64,000 nucleotides of DNA. It comes from an uncultured Actinobaculum sp. GTDB lineage: Bacteria; Actinomycetota; Actinomycetes; Actinomycetales; Actinomycetaceae. The notes beneath the pieces were generated by a model. That model was not told the origin of the DNA and did not search any database. It saw only the letters and a program-made list of their open reading frames with translations. The translations under genes and the position numbers were made by a program. Shown here piece by piece: positions 19,917-29,214 of this stretch. The stretch is from assembly GCA_938020505.1 (NCBI GenBank), contig CALIHR010000039.1, forward strand, positions 1-64,000, written 5' to 3'. Positions within the stretch are counted from its first letter, which is position 1, and each line of letters opens with the position of its first letter.

Positions 19917-22124
19917 TTAGCGGTAGGATCCCAAATGCCAGACGCTCAGATTGCGTGCCTTGGCTTCGCCTCCCGTGGCGAAAAGCGACACCTTGTCCGC
20001 GCCCGCAGCGGGGTAGGCCGTTTCGGTGAGGGCAAGCTTGCCGTCGTCGGCGAAAACCTCGACGGAGGAGGAGTCGACGATCACCCGCAAATGGACGAGG
20101 CCGTCTTTCCCGGGCTTGAAGTCCGCGACGCTCCGCCCCGGGAAAGCGGGAGAGAATCCGACTTCGCCGGAGTTCGACCGATCGACGAAAATCTGCTGTT
20201 TTGCGGCGTCGTAGCCGATTCTCGTTCCCGGCGTTTTGCCGCGGGCGTCTTGCGTGGCGTCTCCCAGAACGGAGATTCCGCTCTCCTTCGCCTTGAGAGG
20301 ATCCAGGGTCAGCGAGATGTCGAGGGATTTGCCTGAGGCTGCCGCGTCGAGCGGCGTCGCGCCCTGCTCGATCGTCACGTCGGACTTCTTGAATTCGCTC
20401 CCGGTCCGCAGCGAGCTGAGAGACGAAACGGGGGCAAACACAAGGCGTTCCTTTCCGTTTGCCTTGCGGAGCTTGAGCTGGCGCACGGTGCTCATGGCCG
20501 AGCGCCACGTTTTCGTGGGAACCTCCTTCGCGTACGTCCAATTCGACATCCAGCCGATGGCGTAGCGTTTGCCGTCGGGGGCGCCTTCCCACGTGACGGA
20601 AGCATAGTAATCGTGGCCGTAGTCGACTTTCGGCACGGACTCGTTGAATGCGGGCGTGTCGGAGAGCACTATCTGGTCGACCGTGATGTGGCCCCAGTGG
20701 CCTGAGGTGTTCTTGTCCTCTATGACGACGCGGGCTTTCTTTCCCCGCCACTTCTTCAGATCGAGGCTTTGCCAGAACATCTTTGCGCTGTCGTTGCCCG
20801 TCGCGGCGGCGACCACCTTGCCTTCGACGACGACGTTGACCGACGTGTGCTGGGATCCCTCCACCGAACTGTAGGGGTGGCTTCCGCCGCCGATGAGCAT
20901 GTTGAGGCGATTGGCGTTGATCGTGAATTCGGGCGACGTCAGAGTTCCCGTGTCGGAATCGCCCGATCCGTAGCTGTTGACGTAGCCCGAGCCGACGTAT
21001 CCGGAAATGTCGCCGTCGGTCGCATGCGACGGCCCGTTTCCGAAGGCCGAGCCCGACGCCGTCCACGAGCCGTACCCGTCGCCTTCGAAATCTGCCAGAG
21101 TCTTGCCCTCCTTGCCGGTGTAGGCGCGGGAGGAATCGGCCTTGAACGTCTTGCCGTCCCAGTCGCCGACGAAATACTGGGCGGAAGGGGACGTGTTGAC
21201 CGTGAGGACCCATCGGGTCTTGCCGTTTTCGCCCTCGACCTTCATGGGGAAGAGGTCGGGGCACTCCCAAACGGAAGAGACGTCGCCGACCGGCCCGAAG
21301 TCGGACTCAAACTTCCAGTCCTTCAGGTTAGGCGAGGAGTAGAAAGAGACCTTGTGCTCGTCGGCCTTGACCAACACCATCGTCCAGCGCTTCGTCTTTT
21401 CGTCCCAGAAGACCTTGGGGTCTCGGAAGCTCTTCGATTTGACGTCCAAGACGGGCGCTCCGCCGTTGTGAAGGGTCCACGTTCGGCCGTTGTCCGTGGA
21501 ATAGGCCAGCGACTGCGATTGGATGCCGCTTGCGTTGTCGTTGCGCGTCCAAATCGCGACCATGGGGGGATTGTCCGAGGTCCCGAATCCCGACGTGTTG
21601 CGGGCGTCGACCACGGCGGAACCCGAGAAGACGCCGTACTGGTCGGTTCCGGGTATGGCGACGCCCTGTTCTTTCCAGTGAACGAGGTCGCTGGAGACGG
21701 CGTGCCCCCGCGACATGTTTCCCCAATCCGACCCCTTCGGATTGTACTGGTAGAAAAGGTGGTATTCGCCCTTGTGGTAGACGAGCCCGTTGGGATCGTT
21801 CATCCAGTTGTTCTTGGGCGTGTAGTGGGTGAGGGGGCGCCACGGGTCGTTTGCGTCCACGGGAGGGGAGACAACAGTGGAGTTCGCGGGGGTCTGGGCG
21901 CTCGCGGCCTCCGGGTTGGGCGAGGCGGAAGCCCCCGCCGACGGCGCAGAGCCCGATCGGTCCGAGGACCCGTCGGCTTGACCGGTCTGTGCCCGAGAAG
22001 ACGATGTTGCGGAAGCGGGACGGGAGGTTCCCTCGCTCGAAAAACATCCTGCGCTCGTGAGCGGAAGCAAGAAGGCGGCCGCGAGCGACAGGGCGGCGCG
22101 CGGCTTTTTTCTAAAAGATTTCAC
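19917..22124 (-). CDS. GH32 fructan beta-fructosidase/levanase, lipoprotein
   Basis: 735-aa extracellular lipoprotein hydrolysing fructans (levan, inulin) or sucrose. The lipobox is LTSAGC, after a basic n-region KSFRKK and hydrophobic core, so it is anchored outside the membrane. A Ser/Ala/Pro linker follows, then the five-bladed catalytic domain with the nucleophile in WMNDPNG, FRDPKVF, and the acid/base Glu in ECPDLF. An inserted beta-sandwich module (ADFEGDGYGSWTASG ... HWGHITVDQI) sits before the last blade, as in Bacillus-type levanases. The C-terminal GH32 beta-sandwich ends SSVEVFADDG. I prefer GTG 22124, with gggaag 8 nt upstream, which gives a canonical lipoprotein signal; ATG 22157 is in frame but has no Shine-Dalgarno. 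The gene is single and not linked to a sugar transporter. Confidence 0.9.
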   Translation of the reverse strand: MKSFRKKPRAALSLAAAFLLPLTSAGCFSSEGTSRPASATSSSRAQTGQADGSSDRSGSAPSAGASASPNPEAASAQTPANSTVVSPPVDANDPWRPLTHYTPKNNWMNDPNGLVYHKGEYHLFYQYNPKGSDWGNMSRGHAVSSDLVHWKEQGVAIPGTDQYGVFSGSAVVDARNTSGFGTSDNPPMVAIWTRNDNASGIQSQSLAYSTDNGRTWTLHNGGAPVLDVKSKSFRDPKVFWDEKTKRWTMVLVKADEHKVSFYSSPNLKDWKFESDFGPVGDVSSVWECPDLFPMKVEGENGKTRWVLTVNTSPSAQYFVGDWDGKTFKADSSRAYTGKEGKTLADFEGDGYGSWTASGSAFGNGPSHATDGDISGYVGSGYVNSYGSGDSDTGTLTSPEFTINANRLNMLIGGGSHPYSSVEGSQHTSVNVVVEGKVVAAATGNDSAKMFWQSLDLKKWRGKKARVVIEDKNTSGHWGHITVDQIVLSDTPAFNESVPKVDYGHDYYASVTWEGAPDGKRYAIGWMSNWTYAKEVPTKTWRSAMSTVRQLKLRKANGKERLVFAPVSSLSSLRTGSEFKKSDVTIEQGATPLDAAASGKSLDISLTLDPLKAKESGISVLGDATQDARGKTPGTRIGYDAAKQQIFVDRSNSGEVGFSPAFPGRSVADFKPGKDGLVHLRVIVDSSSVEVFADDGKLALTETAYPAAGADKVSLFATGGEAKARNLSVWHLGSYR

Positions 22125-22391
22125 AACTCGTTCTTCCCAGGTAGTTGTTATGGACATTTCTACATTAGTACTCGCGGGCGAATAGGGAAAGGGGCGGAGT
22201 TGAGCAAAAGGCGAAAACCCCGGGGGAGCGGCCGTGCGAACAGTGCGCGAGGGCTCGGCCGTCGTCCGCCGAATCCGGGGCGACGCCGGGCGCCGGGGCC
22301 GGCGAAGGGCGGTGTGCCCGGAAAAACGCGAGTTTGCGCATCCCGCGAGGCGAGAGGAGCGGGCGGCTGTCCCGCGTGCGCCACGATTGCC

Positions 22392-22417
22392 CGGGGCGTG
22401 CGCGCCCGCACGCCCCG
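22392..22417 (-). terminator. hairpin downstream of sbcC
   Basis: A perfect 11-bp stem, cggggcgtgcg against cgcacgccccg, with a 4-nt loop, 28 bp beyond the sbcC stop in the direction of transcription. No T-run, as expected for this GC content. Confidence 0.6.
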
Positions 22418-22444
22418 AGCCTGCCTGCAGTGACAATGGACACT

Positions 22445-25400
22445 TCAACAGCGGACCTCTACGCGCGACGAGCCGTCGCCCAAGGGTCTGACCGCCACGC
22501 GCTCGGCGATCATCTTTTTCATCTCGGCGACGTGGCTGACCAGGCCGACTGCTCGTCCGTCCCTTGCGAGGCCTGTGAGCGTCGACATCACGAGCCCGAG
22601 GGTGTCCTCGTCAAGGGAGCCGAACCCTTCGTCGATGAGCAGGGTTTCCAGCGCGATTCCGCCGTTCTCGGCGCGGACGACGTCGGCGAGGGCGAGCGCG
22701 AGGGCAAGCGAGACGTAGAACGTCTCGCCCCCGGAAAGGCTGCGGGGAGACCGTTTGGCGGCGCCGTCGGCCTCTCCGTCGCGGTCGATGACCGTCACGG
22801 CGAGCCCGGTTTTGACCTCGCGCGAACCGCGTTCCTTTTCGTCGCTGCGGGCGAGTTGGTATCTGCCGAGGGAAATGTCGGCGAGCCGTTCGTTGGCGCG
22901 GTCGAGGATCTGCTCGAACCTGTGGCGCACAACGAAGGTCGCGAGCGGAATCTTCGTGATCGAATCGCTTCCTGCGTTGGCGAGATTGGCCAAGCGCAAG
23001 ACGGGCGCCGCCGAGCTCTGCCGTCGGGCCCACGCCTCCTCCCTGTCGGAGACGACGCCGAGCTGGTCGCGCGCCCCGAGGCTGCGCTCGTTCGCCACCG
23101 CCGCCCGCCTTTGGGCGGCTCTGGAGGTTTCGGCGGCTTCTTCGGCGAGGCGGGCGGTTCCTTCGACGTCGGGCGCCTCGTCTCCCGTCAGCTCGGCGAT
23201 TTCAGGCGCGGCGAGGTCGCGGGCGACGTCGTGGGAGGCCTGCCGGTGCTCGGTTGCTCGCGCTCTTGCGGCGTCGACGGCCTCACGCGGCATGAACGCC
23301 TCGCGCGCAGCTGTCGCATCCGCGAATCCCGCCTCCGACAAGGCCGCGGCCAATTCTGCCTCCCGCGCGTCGAGCTGCCCTCGTGCGCCGAGCAGTTCCC
23401 GCACGGCCTCGACCAGGCGACGCTGGGCGTTCCCCCGCTCGACATGGGCCTTCAGCCTCTCGGATATCGTCTCGTAGCCCGCCAACTCGGGGGCGATTCT
23501 GGCCCGCGCCCGTTCGACGGCCGCGTCGAGGCCCGCGATTTTGGCTTCGGCGGCCGCCTGCTCGCTTTGGGCGGCGGAAAGGGCCGACCCCGCAGCCTCG
23601 GAGCGCCCCCTCAGGTCTCTCAACTCGCCTCTGCCTGCCGCTGCTTTTCGTTGCGCGCGACGGGCCGAAGCGAGCTCGGAGCCGGTCCGTTCGAGCGCGG
23701 AGGCGAGGGAATCTCGCGTGAGGCCCTTCAGATCCGCTTCGACGGCCGCGACCTCGGCCTGGGTCCGCACGGCGTGTTTTTCCGCCTCGGCGAGCAGCCC
23801 CCGGGCGGATGCCGCGGCCTTCTCCGCGTCCTCGACGTCTTCACGGGTCGCCTTGACGCTCGAAGGCGGCGCGGGAGCGGGATGCTCGGTCGAACCGCAG
23901 ACCGGGCAGGCTTCGCCTTCGGAAAGCCCGCCCGCGATGATCGCCGACATCGAAGCCGTCCACGCGAGCGTCTGTTCGTCGCGCAGCAGGCGGGCCTCCC
24001 CGAATGCCGCGGCCGCCTGCGCCGCGGCCGCATTCGCCTTCTCCGCCGCGGAGCGCGCGCGGTCCAGATCGGCGAAGCGCGCCGTCGCCTTTGCGAGCGA
24101 CGCGGCTTCCAATTCCAAGCCCTCGACGCGTGACGCCTCCGCCTCTTCGGCGGCCAGCCTTTCCTCGGCCTGAAGGATCGCCTGAGGCAGCGCGGCGGCC
24201 TGAGCCCGCGTCGCCTCGACTTTCTCCTGCGCGCGCCGGAGGGCCTCGCGCGCGGCGGCCCGCTCGCGTTGCGAGGCTGCGAGTTCCTTTTCCGCGGAGG
24301 CAAGCTCTGTGAGGCGGCCGGTGAGGGAGGTCATGGTTTCAAGGAGCGCGGTCTGTGACTCCAGGGTCGCGGCGTCGACGTCGCGGGGCGAGCGGTCCGA
24401 GGCGTCGAGGAGCGCGAAGCGCCGTTCTGCCCTGCCGAGCTCGGCTTTCGCCCTGTCGAAGGCCGCGAGGAAAGGGGCGACGCCGACGGCGAGGGCGTGG
24501 GCCGCGAGGGATTCGTCGAGCTTGTCGATCTCGGACTCTTCCGCGCGCAAGCGGTCTCGGCAGGCCAAAAGCCGCGAGCGTTTCTGGAGGCGGGAGGCGA
24601 GATCGGCCGCCTCCCGCGCCGCAACGGCTCGCTCGCGGGCCCGCTTCGACGCGAGCGCGGACTCTTCCTCGGCTGACTCGCTTTCTTCTTCGGCTCGGAG
24701 CACGGCCGCTGCGGCGAGCGCCGTCGTCCGGACCGCGTCCGCCGGATCGACGGCGGCGTTCACGGCTTCCGTCAGCTCGGCCTTCGCCTCGCTTTCGAGC
24801 CTGAGGGCCGTTGCCAGGCCTTCGACGGAGGACGCCCATTCCCCGCGGGCCGAATCGACTTTTGACTGCGCCGCCGCGGCCCTTTCCTTGAGCAGTTCGG
24901 CGACCCGCCTATACGCGGACGTGTCGAAGACCTGCTCCAGCAAAGCGGTCCGCTTGGTCGAATCCAAGGTGAGAAAGTCGGCGAATTTCCCTTGGGGAAG
25001 CACGATCGTTTGAAGGAACTGTTCGCGGCTGAGGCCCACGAGGCGTGCGATTTCCGCGCCGGTTCCCGCGGGCTTGGCCTCCAGAATCTCGCCCGCGTCG
25101 AACTGCCGAGCCTCCACGGCGCTTTCGGAGAGCCGCCACAGCTTGGCCGAGGCGTTCGTCGGGTTTTTGTTTCCGGCCTTGGTCCATTGGGGCGTGCGGC
25201 GGACGCGGAAAGTTCCCGCCTCGACGGAGAAGACGAGATCGACGAAGGACTCGCGAGAGGGGCTGGCGTGCGTCGAACGCATCCTGGCGTCGGTCGAATC
25301 CTTCCCTCCGGCGACGCCGCCGTAGAGCGCCCACACGACGGCGTCGATGATCGTCGACTTTCCCGAGCCCGTGGGCCCCTCAAGCAGGAACAGCCCTCCG

Positions 25401-25480
25401 GCCGTGAGGGCGTCGAAGTCGATCGAGAACGTGTCCGCAAAGGGGCCGATGCCAGAGACGGCCAGTCGCCTGAGCCTCAT
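22445..25480 (-). CDS. sbcC: exonuclease SbcCD, ATPase subunit SbcC
   Basis: 1011-aa SMC-like ATPase that, with SbcD, processes DNA ends and hairpins. N-terminal Walker A is GPTGSGKST; the centre is a long Ala/Glu/Arg coiled coil interrupted by the zinc hook CPVCGSTEHP; the C-terminal half has the ABC signature RSLSGGETFYVSLALALA and Walker B LLIDEGFGSLDEDTL. It is 13 bp downstream of sbcD. The start region is a duplicate of the end of sbcD (see repeat at 25477-25508). Confidence 0.95.
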   Translation of the reverse strand: MRLRRLAVSGIGPFADTFSIDFDALTAGGLFLLEGPTGSGKSTIIDAVVWALYGGVAGGKDSTDARMRSTHASPSRESFVDLVFSVEAGTFRVRRTPQWTKAGNKNPTNASAKLWRLSESAVEARQFDAGEILEAKPAGTGAEIARLVGLSREQFLQTIVLPQGKFADFLTLDSTKRTALLEQVFDTSAYRRVAELLKERAAAAQSKVDSARGEWASSVEGLATALRLESEAKAELTEAVNAAVDPADAVRTTALAAAAVLRAEEESESAEEESALASKRARERAVAAREAADLASRLQKRSRLLACRDRLRAEESEIDKLDESLAAHALAVGVAPFLAAFDRAKAELGRAERRFALLDASDRSPRDVDAATLESQTALLETMTSLTGRLTELASAEKELAASQRERAAAREALRRAQEKVEATRAQAAALPQAILQAEERLAAEEAEASRVEGLELEAASLAKATARFADLDRARSAAEKANAAAAQAAAAFGEARLLRDEQTLAWTASMSAIIAGGLSEGEACPVCGSTEHPAPAPPSSVKATREDVEDAEKAAASARGLLAEAEKHAVRTQAEVAAVEADLKGLTRDSLASALERTGSELASARRAQRKAAAGRGELRDLRGRSEAAGSALSAAQSEQAAAEAKIAGLDAAVERARARIAPELAGYETISERLKAHVERGNAQRRLVEAVRELLGARGQLDAREAELAAALSEAGFADATAAREAFMPREAVDAARARATEHRQASHDVARDLAAPEIAELTGDEAPDVEGTARLAEEAAETSRAAQRRAAVANERSLGARDQLGVVSDREEAWARRQSSAAPVLRLANLANAGSDSITKIPLATFVVRHRFEQILDRANERLADISLGRYQLARSDEKERGSREVKTGLAVTVIDRDGEADGAAKRSPRSLSGGETFYVSLALALALADVVRAENGGIALETLLIDEGFGSLDEDTLGLVMSTLTGLARDGRAVGLVSHVAEMKKMIAERVAVRPLGDGSSRVEVRC

Positions 25481-25508
25481 CGCCGTTTTCCTTTCATCGC
25501 CGTTTTCC
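25477..25508 (-). repeat. 15-bp tandem duplication at the sbcD/sbcC junction
   Basis: On the minus strand ggaaaacggcgatga occurs twice, 17 bp apart: once as the end of sbcD (stop TGA) and once supplying the sbcC start codon ATG. It looks as though an original ATGA stop/start overlap was duplicated, separating the two genes by 13 bp. Confidence 0.85.
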
Positions 25509-26702
25509 CTCCAGACGGACGGCTTCCCACGCTTCCGCGAGGATCGCGCGTTCCTCGCCGGTCAGGTCGCGGTTGCCCGAGGCGGCCATGAAGGAAGAAA
25601 GGATGTCGAGTGGCGCCATCGCTGCGATGGAATCGGCCCGCTCGTGCGAGCGAAGGCCTCCCTCGGGCATGTGGCGCAGCTCGAGGACGTTGTCAAAGGC
25701 GCCGTAGATCCGGGCGGCCATGTTCGCCGGCCTGCTCGGGTCCGTGACGAGGATTCGGAAGAAGGCGTCGGCCGGCTCGCGCGGGGCTCGGGCCAGAAGA
25801 CCCTCGAAGCCTCCGGTCAATGTGCGGACCTCGCGCCACACAGGGGCGGGGACGGTCTCGGTTTCGACCCGCGTGCCGTCGATGTGGAGCAGGACCGAGC
25901 TCTTGGGCGCGGTTTCGGAAAATGAGAACGCCACGGGCGAGCCTGAGTAGCGCATAGGGGGATCGCCCGGCCTTCCCACTCGCTGCGGCGAGTGCAAGTG
26001 GCCGAGCGCCACGTACGAAAGCGGGCCCGGCCCGTCCTCGCCGAGCCTGAAGAGCCCCGACGGGGCGCTGTCGACTCCCCCGACGGAAATGTCCCGCTCG
26101 GAGTCGGCAGGCTTCCCGCCGGAAATGAAAGCGTGGGCCATGGCTATAAACGCCCCGGCGTCCGGCGGGCGCGAGCGGATGTCGGCTGAGACGAGCTTGA
26201 GAGCCGCGGCGAGAACGGCTTCGTGAGACCGGTTGAGAGGCTCGGCTGCCCCGTCGCCGCCCGACGTCAGATCGGAAGGCGCCAATCGCCGCCGCTCGAC
26301 GTCGGGGTCGAGGTAGGGAATCGGGTAGACGAAAACTCGGTTGCCGTCCCTTCCGGCGATTTCGACGGGTCTGCCGCATTGGCGGGCGTCTGTGCGGATA
26401 TGGACGTTGGGGCGCATGAGCGACGATCCGAAGCCCAGGCGCTGGGGCGAATCGTGGTTTCCGGACGTGAGGACGACCGTCGTCAGCTCGGCGAGCTCAG
26501 CCAGCGTGCGGTCGAAGAGCTCGACGGCCGACGTCGGCGGCACGGCTCGATCGTAGACGTCGCCCGAAATGAGGACGGCGTCGATCCGGCGCTCTTTGAC
26601 CAGGCCGACGACGTGGCGGCTCCACATCTCGAAGGCGGGCGAGAGGTCCGCCCGGTGGAGGCTTCGGCCTAAATGCCAATCGGATGTGTGCAGAACGAGC
26701 AT
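25494..26702 (-). CDS. sbcD: exonuclease SbcCD, nuclease subunit SbcD
   Basis: 402-aa Mre11-like metallophosphoesterase. Metal ligands are visible in HTSDWHLG (D8, H10), SGDVYDRAVPP, TSGNHDSPQRLGFG, and GHLHSPQRVG. The C-terminal cap runs to about residue 395. It precedes sbcC in the same direction and is 110 bp after the phosphoribosyltransferase gene. Confidence 0.94.
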   Translation of the reverse strand: MLVLHTSDWHLGRSLHRADLSPAFEMWSRHVVGLVKERRIDAVLISGDVYDRAVPPTSAVELFDRTLAELAELTTVVLTSGNHDSPQRLGFGSSLMRPNVHIRTDARQCGRPVEIAGRDGNRVFVYPIPYLDPDVERRRLAPSDLTSGGDGAAEPLNRSHEAVLAAALKLVSADIRSRPPDAGAFIAMAHAFISGGKPADSERDISVGGVDSAPSGLFRLGEDGPGPLSYVALGHLHSPQRVGRPGDPPMRYSGSPVAFSFSETAPKSSVLLHIDGTRVETETVPAPVWREVRTLTGGFEGLLARAPREPADAFFRILVTDPSRPANMAARIYGAFDNVLELRHMPEGGLRSHERADSIAAMAPLDILSSFMAASGNRDLTGEERAILAEAWEAVRLEGKRR

Positions 26703-26812
26703 AAGTCAACCTATCGGGGGCCTCCGACGCTTTTCGGGCGAGCTCCTCGAACCTGCTCGGACGGCCCGCTTCGGAGAGTCAAGGGCGGCGGTAGGGCGTC
26801 TGCGGAGGCCTT

Positions 26813-27304
26813 TCAAGCCTCGGAGTTGCCCTGGGAATTGACCGGCGGGAGCGCGCTCCACGGGAAGGCGATCCAGCGGTCCGTCCGCTTCCAGACGTAT
26901 TCGCACCGGAGGAAGGTTCGGGGCTTTTCATAGAGGACGGCCGTCCTGATCTCGGAGGCGTACTGCTCGCAGATCTCATGGACGAATTTGAGCGTTCGCC
27001 CCGAATCGGCGACGTCGTCGACGATGAGCACCTTTTTGCCGGTCATCCCGTGGTTGTCGGGAACGGGATCGACCAGGCGGGGATCGAGGAGCGTCGTTCC
27101 GATTCCCGTATAGAACTCGACGTTGAGCACGAGCAGGCTCTTGATGTCGAGGGCGTACCCGATAGAGCCCGCGGGAAGGAGGCCGCCCCTGGCGACGCAC
27201 ACGATGATGTCCGGGCGAAAACCCGAGTCCCACACGGAGCCGGCCAAGTCGCGGCAGGCTGCCCCAAATTCATCCCAGGTGAGTTTTTCGCGCTCGTCAG
27301 TCAT
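26813..27304 (-). CDS. purine phosphoribosyltransferase (xanthine/hypoxanthine type)
   Basis: 163-aa type I PRTase salvaging a purine base with PRPP. The PRPP loop is KKVLIVDDVADSGRTL, preceded by PDIIVCVARGGLLPAG, and followed by the base-binding hood (KRTDRWIAFPW). It resembles Gpt-like actinobacterial enzymes; the exact base is not readable. It begins 3 bp after hisN and is probably the last gene of the DoxX-aroA-rsgA-hisN transcript. Confidence 0.82.
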   Translation of the reverse strand: MTDEREKLTWDEFGAACRDLAGSVWDSGFRPDIIVCVARGGLLPAGSIGYALDIKSLLVLNVEFYTGIGTTLLDPRLVDPVPDNHGMTGKKVLIVDDVADSGRTLKFVHEICEQYASEIRTAVLYEKPRTFLRCEYVWKRTDRWIAFPWSALPPVNSQGNSEA

Positions 27305-27307
27305 GCG

Positions 27308-28177
27308 TCAATTATGCCCGCTTTGGCTCCGCGCGGCCGGCGTGTTGAGATTCGGCGCGCCTTCGCCGACGGCGTCCTCGTCGCGAATGGACCCCAGTAT
27401 CTCAAGAACTTCGGGGTGAAGCGCGCCGTTGGTGGCGAGGGCGCAGCCTCCCCACGGGCCGGGTTCGCCGTGCAGCGACGTGAAGGAGCCGCCGGCCTCG
27501 GTCACGATGGGAACGAGGGCCGCCATGTCGAACAGCCCCAGCTCCGGCTCGCACGCCAGGTCGACGGCGCCCTCGGCGACCAGCATGAAGCTCCAAAAGT
27601 CCCCGTAGGCCCGCGAGCGCCACACTCGCTGAGCGAGGCGGAGAAACGCGCGAAGCTGGCCGCGGTCCGCCCAGCCTTTGAGCGAGGAGTAAGACATTGA
27701 GGCTTCCGCCAGATCGGAGACTTCCGAGACCCGGAGCCGGCGCGCGCCCACCCAGCTCTTGCCGGTGAACGCGCCGACGCCTTTGGCCGCCCACCACCGT
27801 CTGCCGAGCGAGGGCGCCGAGACGATGCCCACGACGATCTCGCCTTCCTCCTCCAGCGCCAAAAGCGTTCCCCACACGGGGACCCCGCGGGCGAAGTTCT
27901 TCGTTCCGTCGATGGGGTCGATGATCCAACGCCTGGCAGGACGCAGGAGAATTCCGCCGCGCCCCTCGCCGTAGATGGCGTCTCGCGAGCGCGAGCGGCC
28001 GAGCATGGCCCTGATGATCCGCTCCGCCTCCCCGTCGGCGTCGGCCGCGGGGGAAGGGCCCTCTTTTGCCCGCGCGGAGAGGTCTTCGGCCTGAAAGCGG
28101 CGAAGCGTCACGGAGTCTACGCGGTCGATGATCGAGCTCGCGAAGGCGAGGTCGTCGTTGACGCGGGTGAGGGACAT
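27308..28177 (-). CDS. hisN: histidinol-phosphatase, inositol-monophosphatase family
   Basis: 289-aa Mg-dependent phosphatase for the penultimate step of histidine synthesis. Signatures are WIIDPIDGTKNFARGVPVWGTL, which favours HisN over SuhB, and LFDMAALVPIVTEAGG. The metal-site Glu of motif 1 is in AIYGEGRGG. ATG 28177 is preceded by ggag and lies 2 bp after the rsgA stop. The C-terminal ~30 residues are an Asp/Asn-rich tail. Confidence 0.87.
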   Translation of the reverse strand: MSLTRVNDDLAFASSIIDRVDSVTLRRFQAEDLSARAKEGPSPAADADGEAERIIRAMLGRSRSRDAIYGEGRGGILLRPARRWIIDPIDGTKNFARGVPVWGTLLALEEEGEIVVGIVSAPSLGRRWWAAKGVGAFTGKSWVGARRLRVSEVSDLAEASMSYSSLKGWADRGQLRAFLRLAQRVWRSRAYGDFWSFMLVAEGAVDLACEPELGLFDMAALVPIVTEAGGSFTSLHGEPGPWGGCALATNGALHPEVLEILGSIRDEDAVGEGAPNLNTPAARSQSGHN

Positions 28178-28179
28178 TC

Positions 28180-29214
28180 TCAGCTCCAATCCTCGGTGCA
28201 GGCGGCCAAGAGCCGGCGGAAAGAGGCCGTTCGGGCAATGAGCCTCAGATCCGTCTGCTCGGACAGCTCGCATTCCGGGGAGTCCCATCCGTGCTCGCAA
28301 CCGCGCGGGCAGCTCTCGGCGATCGCGGCGAGGTCGGTGAATCCCCTGAGAACATCCTGCGGCGAGACGTGGGCCAAACCGAAGCTGCGCACCCCCGGCG
28401 TGTCGATGATCCTCCCTCCGCCGGGCAGGGCGAGCGAGACGGCCGACGTCGACGTGTGCCGCCCTTTCCCGGTGACCGCGTTCACCTGTCCCGTCGCCCG
28501 ATCGGCGTCCGGCACCAAGGCGTTGATGAGGGTCGATTTTCCGACTCCCGAATGGCCGATCAGCACCGTTTCAACGCCCGCGAGCGCCTTCCGGAGGGCC
28601 TCCAGCCCGCCGGGCGCGGCGTCGCCCTCCCCGGGCTTGCGAGCCTCCAAGTCTTTGCGGGGTCCCAAGTCGACGACGACGGCGCGCAGACCCAGCGCCC
28701 CGTAAGAATCGAGGAGCCGGTCCGGGGAGGCGAGGTCCGCTTTCGTCAGGACGAGCAGGGGCTCCATGCCGGCGTCGTAGGCTGCGACGATGCAGCGGTC
28801 GATCATGCCGGTTTTCGGCGGCGGGTCGGCCAGGGCCGTGACGATCGCGAGCTGCTGGGCGTTGGCGACGATGCAGCGCTCGCGGCCGTTTCCCTCCTCG
28901 GTGCTGCGCAGAAGCCGGGAGGCGCGGGCCTCGACCGCGACGATGCGGGCCAAGGTGTCCTTTTTCCCCGAAACGTCGCCCGTCACCCGCACTCGGTCGC
29001 CGACGACGACGGCGCCGCGGCCCAGCTCGCGCGCCTTGACCGCGGTGACGGCGAGGCCCTCGGCGAGCTCGAGGCGATAGCGGCCGCGATCGACGCCCAC
29101 GACCTCCGCCGTGCGGGCCGACGAATAGTCGGGGCGGATCTTGGTGCGGGGCCGCGACCCTTTGCCGGGGCGGACCCTCACCCGCGGGTCGTCGGTGCCG
29201 ATGTCCCGCCTCAT
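28180..29214 (-). CDS. rsgA: ribosome small-subunit biogenesis GTPase RsgA
   Basis: 344-aa circularly permuted GTPase acting in 30S maturation. Order: OB fold (residues ~25-100), G4 VLTKADL, G1 GHSGVGKSTLIN, G3 DTPGVRSFGL, then the zinc knuckle CPRGCEHGWDSPEC. The ATG at 29214 overlaps the aroA stop by 4 nt, which decides the start over a longer frame. An insertion of charged residues (GPRKDLEARKPGEGDAAPGG) lies between G4 and G1. Confidence 0.93.
   Translation of the reverse strand: MRRDIGTDDPRVRVRPGKGSRPRTKIRPDYSSARTAEVVGVDRGRYRLELAEGLAVTAVKARELGRGAVVVGDRVRVTGDVSGKKDTLARIVAVEARASRLLRSTEEGNGRERCIVANAQQLAIVTALADPPPKTGMIDRCIVAAYDAGMEPLLVLTKADLASPDRLLDSYGALGLRAVVVDLGPRKDLEARKPGEGDAAPGGLEALRKALAGVETVLIGHSGVGKSTLINALVPDADRATGQVNAVTGKGRHTSTSAVSLALPGGGRIIDTPGVRSFGLAHVSPQDVLRGFTDLAAIAESCPRGCEHGWDSPECELSEQTDLRLIARTASFRRLLAACTEDWS

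Noticed and set aside
22190..22440. Open frames between the GH32 gene and sbcC
   Set aside because: Arg/Pro-rich in all frames, no ribosome-binding site, and the region contains the sbcC terminator hairpin.
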